Positions 5,714 through 6,413 of a DNA stretch of 6,413 nucleotides are shown one piece after another. The notes under the pieces were generated by a model. It saw only the letters and a program-made list of their open reading frames with translations. It was not told the DNA's origin and did no database searches. A program made the translations under genes and the position numbers. Each line of letters starts with the position of its first letter. The stretch's first letter is position 1. Origin of the DNA: JACVRW01 sp036407035 (lineage in GTDB: Bacteria > Actinomycetota > Thermoleophilia > Solirubrobacterales > Thermoleophilaceae); NCBI GenBank assembly GCA_036407035.1, contig DASXAA010000191.1:1-6413 (forward strand), read 5' to 3'.

Positions 5714-5717
5714 ATCT
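5689..5717 (+). promoter_or_regulatory. Putative promoter of the SDR-like gene
   Basis: TTGCAA (5689-5694) is followed after 17 bases by AAATCT (5712-5717). The start of transcription would be near 5724, about ten bases before the ATG at 5734. The spacing is ideal but the -10 is weak. It mirrors the opposite-strand promoter and overlaps the same operator, so both directions may be controlled together. Confidence 0.35.
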
Positions 5718-5733
5718 GCGATTCTCCCGGGCC

Positions 5734-6413
5734 ATGAACGATTCGAGCGCAGGCGTCGCGATCGTGCTCGGGGCCCGGAACCTCGGTGGGGCCGTGGCCG
5801 AGCATCTGCAGGCGGAGGGCTGGCGCGTGGCCGCCGTGGCGCGTAGCGAGGACACGCTCGCGAAGGTGCGCGATGGCGGCATGCTCGCCATCGAGGCCGA
5901 CGCGAGCGAGCCCGCCTCGCTCGACGCGGCCATCGCGCAGGCGCGCGAAGAGCTCGGCCCGCCGGGGCTGCTCGTCAACGCGGTCAGCGCGAGCCGGCCG
6001 CCGCGTCAGGGCGGCCCGTTCGGCGGCGGCCCGATCGCCGACGCCGGCGTGGAGGACTTCCGCGGGTGGGCGGCGGCCGTCGCCGAGCAGGCGTTCGTGT
6101 TCCTGTCGTCCGGCATCCGGGCGCTCAGGCAGTCGGGCGGCGGCACGCTGATCCAGTTCACCGGCGGCTCCTCGCGGCGGGCGATGCCCGCCCGCGGGCT
6201 GTGGTCGGCGGGCGCGTCAGGGGTCCGCGCCATCACCCACGCCGCCGCGCAGGAGGTGCGGCAGGAGGGCATCCACGTGGCGCTCCTGATCGTGGACGCG
6301 ACGATCGAGTCGCCGAAGACCGAGGCGTTCACCCGCGGCAAGCCGCGCGAGGAGCTCGCGGACCAGCGCCTGATCGCCGAGGCGGTCTCCTACCTGGCGA
6401 GCCAGGAACCGCG
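5734..6413 (+). CDS. SDR-like NAD(P)-binding Rossmann protein, catalytic tetrad degenerate, 3'-truncated
   Basis: 226 complete codons of a short-chain dehydrogenase/reductase-like protein; the end lies outside the window. The N-terminal Rossmann fold is clear: VAIVLGARNLGGAVAEHL (8-25), a variant of the TGxxxGIG dinucleotide loop, then strand VAAVARSEDTL with an Arg suited to NADP, acidic DAS at 56-58, and LLVNAVSAS (79-87) in place of the NNAG motif. A Gly/Pro-rich stretch follows at 90-100. By eye, the catalytic Asn, Ser, Tyr and Lys align with E118, G144, W157 and A161 (GLWSAGASGVRAIT in place of YxxxK), so classic reductase chemistry is doubtful; S146 or S147 may partly substitute for the Ser. 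The ATG has no strong ribosome site (GGG six bases upstream). It is divergent from the repressor and shares the operator region with it, so it is probably co-regulated with the exporter. Substrate unknown. Confidence 0.85.
   Translation, partial: MNDSSAGVAIVLGARNLGGAVAEHLQAEGWRVAAVARSEDTLAKVRDGGMLAIEADASEPASLDAAIAQAREELGPPGLLVNAVSASRPPRQGGPFGGGPIADAGVEDFRGWAAAVAEQAFVFLSSGIRALRQSGGGTLIQFTGGSSRRAMPARGLWSAGASGVRAITHAAAQEVRQEGIHVALLIVDATIESPKTEAFTRGKPREELADQRLIAEAVSYLASQEP

Larger units (their letters stand above)
5680..5717. promoter_or_regulatory. Interlocked palindromes, probable repressor operator
   Basis: Three overlapping palindromes plus one more: AAGATATCTT (5680-5689), ATCTTTGCAAAGAT (5685-5698), GCAAAGA-tt-TCTTTGC (5691-5706) and TTTGC-gtt-GCAAA (5702-5714). 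The half-site ATCTTTGC or TTCTTTGC recurs at 5685 and 5699 on the + strand, and GCAAAGAT and GCAAATCT occur at 5691 and 5710. This AT-rich block stands out in the GC-rich window and lies between the repressor and the divergent SDR gene, covering both predicted promoters. Binding of the ArsR-type regulator here is inferred from position and symmetry. Confidence 0.7.

Noticed and set aside
3691..5805. A 704-residue frame extending the exporter upstream
   Set aside because: The part beyond 5043 is an Arg/Pro/Ala-rich shadow in another frame of the repressor gene; the GTGA overlap marks the true start.
5040..5978. A 312-residue version of the repressor starting at 5978
   Set aside because: It would run antisense through the SDR gene and across the operator; homology to the family begins near residue 25 of the form starting at 5675.

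Overview
The window is very GC-rich, with G or C at nearly every third codon position and frequent GTG starts. The gene families (MprAB-like two-component pair, DUF6328, DUF892, STAS anti-sigma antagonist) suggest a high-GC actinobacterium. Thermoleophilia/Solirubrobacterales is my best guess, but that is inference. I see no rRNA, tRNA, CRISPR array, phage gene or full-length insertion sequence.

Left (1-1891, + strand): the 3' part of an OmpR-family response regulator, followed with no gap by a complete membrane sensor histidine kinase. The kinase tail overlaps a convergent gene by 65 bp.

Middle left (1827-3083, - strand): a likely two-gene stress unit. A ferritin-like DUF892 (YciE/YciF-type) protein with a Ser/Arg-rich tail is followed after 36 bp by a four-helix DUF6328 membrane protein. 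Upstream lies a good match to a sigma-B/sigma-F promoter (GGTTC-N14-GGGTAC).

Middle (3084-3858, + strand): a 54-codon GTG-start gene for a tail-anchored small membrane protein, then a STAS-domain anti-sigma-factor antagonist (RsbV/SpoIIAA type). Directly abutting the STAS stop codon is a 164-bp palindromic, MITE-like element with perfect 17-bp terminal inverted repeats and a centrally placed hairpin.

Right (3691-6413): an ArsR-type repressor and an MFS exporter on the - strand, joined by a GTGA start/stop overlap, and divergent from them a short-chain dehydrogenase-like gene that runs off the window. The approximately 58-bp divergent intergenic region is AT-rich compared with everything around it and carries interlocked palindromes that look like the repressor's operator over both promoters. 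The MITE-like element supplies the last 55 codons of the exporter. The SDR-like protein appears to lack the whole Asn-Ser-Tyr-Lys catalytic tetrad.

I do not see a clearly novel multi-gene system. The most unusual items are the MITE-like element and its effect on the exporter, the small tail-anchored protein, the sigma-B-like promoter near an anti-sigma antagonist, and the catalytically degenerate SDR.
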